From Lachnospiraceae bacterium (GTDB lineage: Bacteria > Bacillota > Clostridia > Lachnospirales > Lachnospiraceae): DNA of 64,000 nt. The translations under genes were made by a program, and so were the position numbers. Position 1 is the stretch's first letter; every line of letters starts with the position of its first letter. The notes under the pieces are model-generated. The model made no database searches. It was not told the DNA's origin and saw only the letters and a list, made by a program, of their open reading frames with translations. The stretch is taken from contig SVFN01000024.1 in the NCBI GenBank assembly GCA_015056815.1, forward strand, positions 1 through 64,000, written 5' to 3'. This document shows positions 63,801 through 64,000 of this stretch, in pieces.

Positions 63801-64000
63801 GGTGCCGGTCAGCGGTCTGGAGCTTGGAGAACATGAAGTGACCATACAGGTCGGCTTTGCGGCCGGACCCAAAGCGAAGGATTTGGGAACGATCCAGAAA
63901 CAAAGCAGTTTCAAGATCGTGAATCATTCCACCATCAGCTTCAGGCTGGATGACTCTTTTGCACACCCGTCATTTTATGCCGTATCCAAGGAGAACGGTC
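60877..64000 (+). CDS. Large secreted protein with CARDB-like repeats, incomplete at the window end
   Basis: The frame stays open from ATG 60877 to the end (over 1040 codons). AAGGAG lies upstream. A signal peptide with SLLMAACLIFETIPAQSLA is at the start. Several Ig-like/CARDB-type beta segments follow, for example LTIEVTNLSGTPRQYYLESV, VTLYVYNRGSLGGWADVIVT and NHTIDVQLVN, which bind or space other domains in surface proteins. A helical membrane-like stretch with GAVVGYFAGFVVSGLIDYAL is near codons 610-635. The C-terminus and any anchor are outside the window. It starts 16 bp after murF. Confidence 0.75.
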   Translation, partial: MKRRWQKRIGSLLMAACLIFETIPAQSLAKEAAPAEISQSVSDNELHITAQSEDEITVCEPERAEEENRIRKVNGSVLGLSAKPQKVKRDYSQSLTIEVTNLSGTPRQYYLESVNENEDVYMNFVEGGSAGAPLTIQAGETQEVKLSVFTQNALYSSYDILINAYLAGANGNVAQSPHVRMSMTFECEKADGEVTIQKGAVNKNTLATDYTICNTGKKKITDVTLGLKGEIAEYARISPNVVNYEMPAGASVTVQLIPDLTKIKADQKEKTEGYLVVSGGANARASAVIDVTGMEITSTSLGELGQIQDNNPFANMEFLDDELSITSNAGDQAQSMTELTKKYYDENDPSKNGVDTKEELADVMGALIGQDGMIDFQVDDVVEFGNHERMKVSVSVSAKLEDERKDPFAPQWAGETGEDGSTCTTRIDEQGNVITTTTYTMSWKDYVANLEKLNGVASNLKIDGADNLLAEGLGIDLEKNEGRRVTVTVVDKLESAALQFPAEFADNAYRYVDYSKITVGEFADKYNRYNSFAQSTAGYMKYANALEMGTNIVSTGVDIYKVGKVWNNPNPNITTQDRWKYTGLQTVKNVNRYLGDKCLSQAGAWIGTAVADGVGAVVGYFAGFVVSGLIDYALDKCIRDMEDQFAYEDGMALYYDIYGHQCTNAGKVTSEFYLPDYTVDGQDGGTGYDRTPDIYETGRMYDGTDGNNYYVDDTRVGYDYYINGNKEPVARSENNGLTQITVVDLSKGKDQLKPGKNVIVRDYDTNPGTHFVTADSEITLIYPMDTQVSFVGRPEGMEQVRRLPDFAVYRENISVAQDPVAGEENTVTLYVYNRGSLGGWADVIVTCEGKELLREENLYMDAFSEKKLEFAWTPEKSGNHTIDVQLVNKALCTKERKEDNNRAARTFITRTRQIPKIGEISPKTAYPDVSGVIYLSAVVTDISDLLEEKTAVYVDGNRQFNSSVVRTEDGNAQISVPVSGLELGEHEVTIQVGFAAGPKAKDLGTIQKQSSFKIVNHSTISFRLDDSFAHPSFYAVSKENG

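Noticed and set aside
1-64000. tRNA or rRNA genes
   Set aside because: I saw no cloverleaf with tRNA-like arms or rRNA motifs on either strand; the cloverleaf-like elements listed are DNA repeats without an anticodon arm.

Overview
The window looks like a chromosomal segment of a spore-forming Lachnospiraceae-type bacterium (Clostridia, Bacillota). The reasons are strong GGAGG-type ribosome binding sites, many sigma-A promoters, a SpoIID/SpoIIQ pair, a CsoR-type copper operator, and families typical of gut Firmicutes (DUF1848, TipAS-MerR, Panacea antitoxin, DUF3592, SNF2 helicases like those on conjugative elements). This is inferred from gene content, not from a marker gene.

The window has two halves. 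From 1 to about 43.1 kb it is accessory DNA: regulator-plus-effector pairs, a possible conflict operon, two toxin-antitoxin-like loci, many broken or chimeric genes, and at least four families of repeats. From 43.1 to 64 kb it is dense, mostly plus-strand and core-like: hydrolase, diguanylate cyclase, copper ATPase, deaminase, sbcDC, 2-hydroxyacid dehydrogenase, ybaK, a second diguanylate cyclase, spoIID/spoIIQ-like genes, ddl, murF and a large secreted protein that runs off the end.

Layout. 0-1.4 kb: end of a NifX/NifB-type protein and two short chromate-transporter subunits. 1.6-3.4 kb: IS21-like debris, a 306-bp MITE with target duplication and the first 63-bp tandem array. 3.5-4.7 kb: TetR plus membrane protein. 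5.0-11.7 kb: SNF2 helicase, MoxR AAA ATPase and VWA/DUF2201 operon, followed by a small ORF and an ArsC-like gene. 11.7-20.4 kb: regulators, acyltransferase, GNAT, TipAS-MerR, threonine aldolase, a second MITE copy, and a TetR-hydrolase-FAH operon. 20.6-22.3 kb: a cloverleaf palindromic element and the second 63-bp array inside a DUF1848 gene fragment. 22.3-28.2 kb: chimeric remnants, a double GNAT and a FtsX-type ABC transporter whose two genes are separated by another cloverleaf element. 29.1-33.6 kb: a 1486-residue repeat-rich surface protein. 33.6-43.1 kb: three copies of a terminator-plus-promoter repeat that bound cassettes of DUF3592 proteins, TfoX-N, a transglutaminase-GNAT-GNAT fusion, a HEPN protein, a PemK-like gene with a multi-hairpin leader RNA, and an orphan Panacea antitoxin.

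The best candidates for something undescribed are the PemK-like gene with its structured leader RNA, the helicase-MoxR-VWA operon with a substituted HExxH site, the paired 63-bp arrays, a MITE/IS leader hairpin with a compensatory base change, and the R1-R3 repeats that join gene fragments. All family names come from reading the translations by eye; no database search was run.
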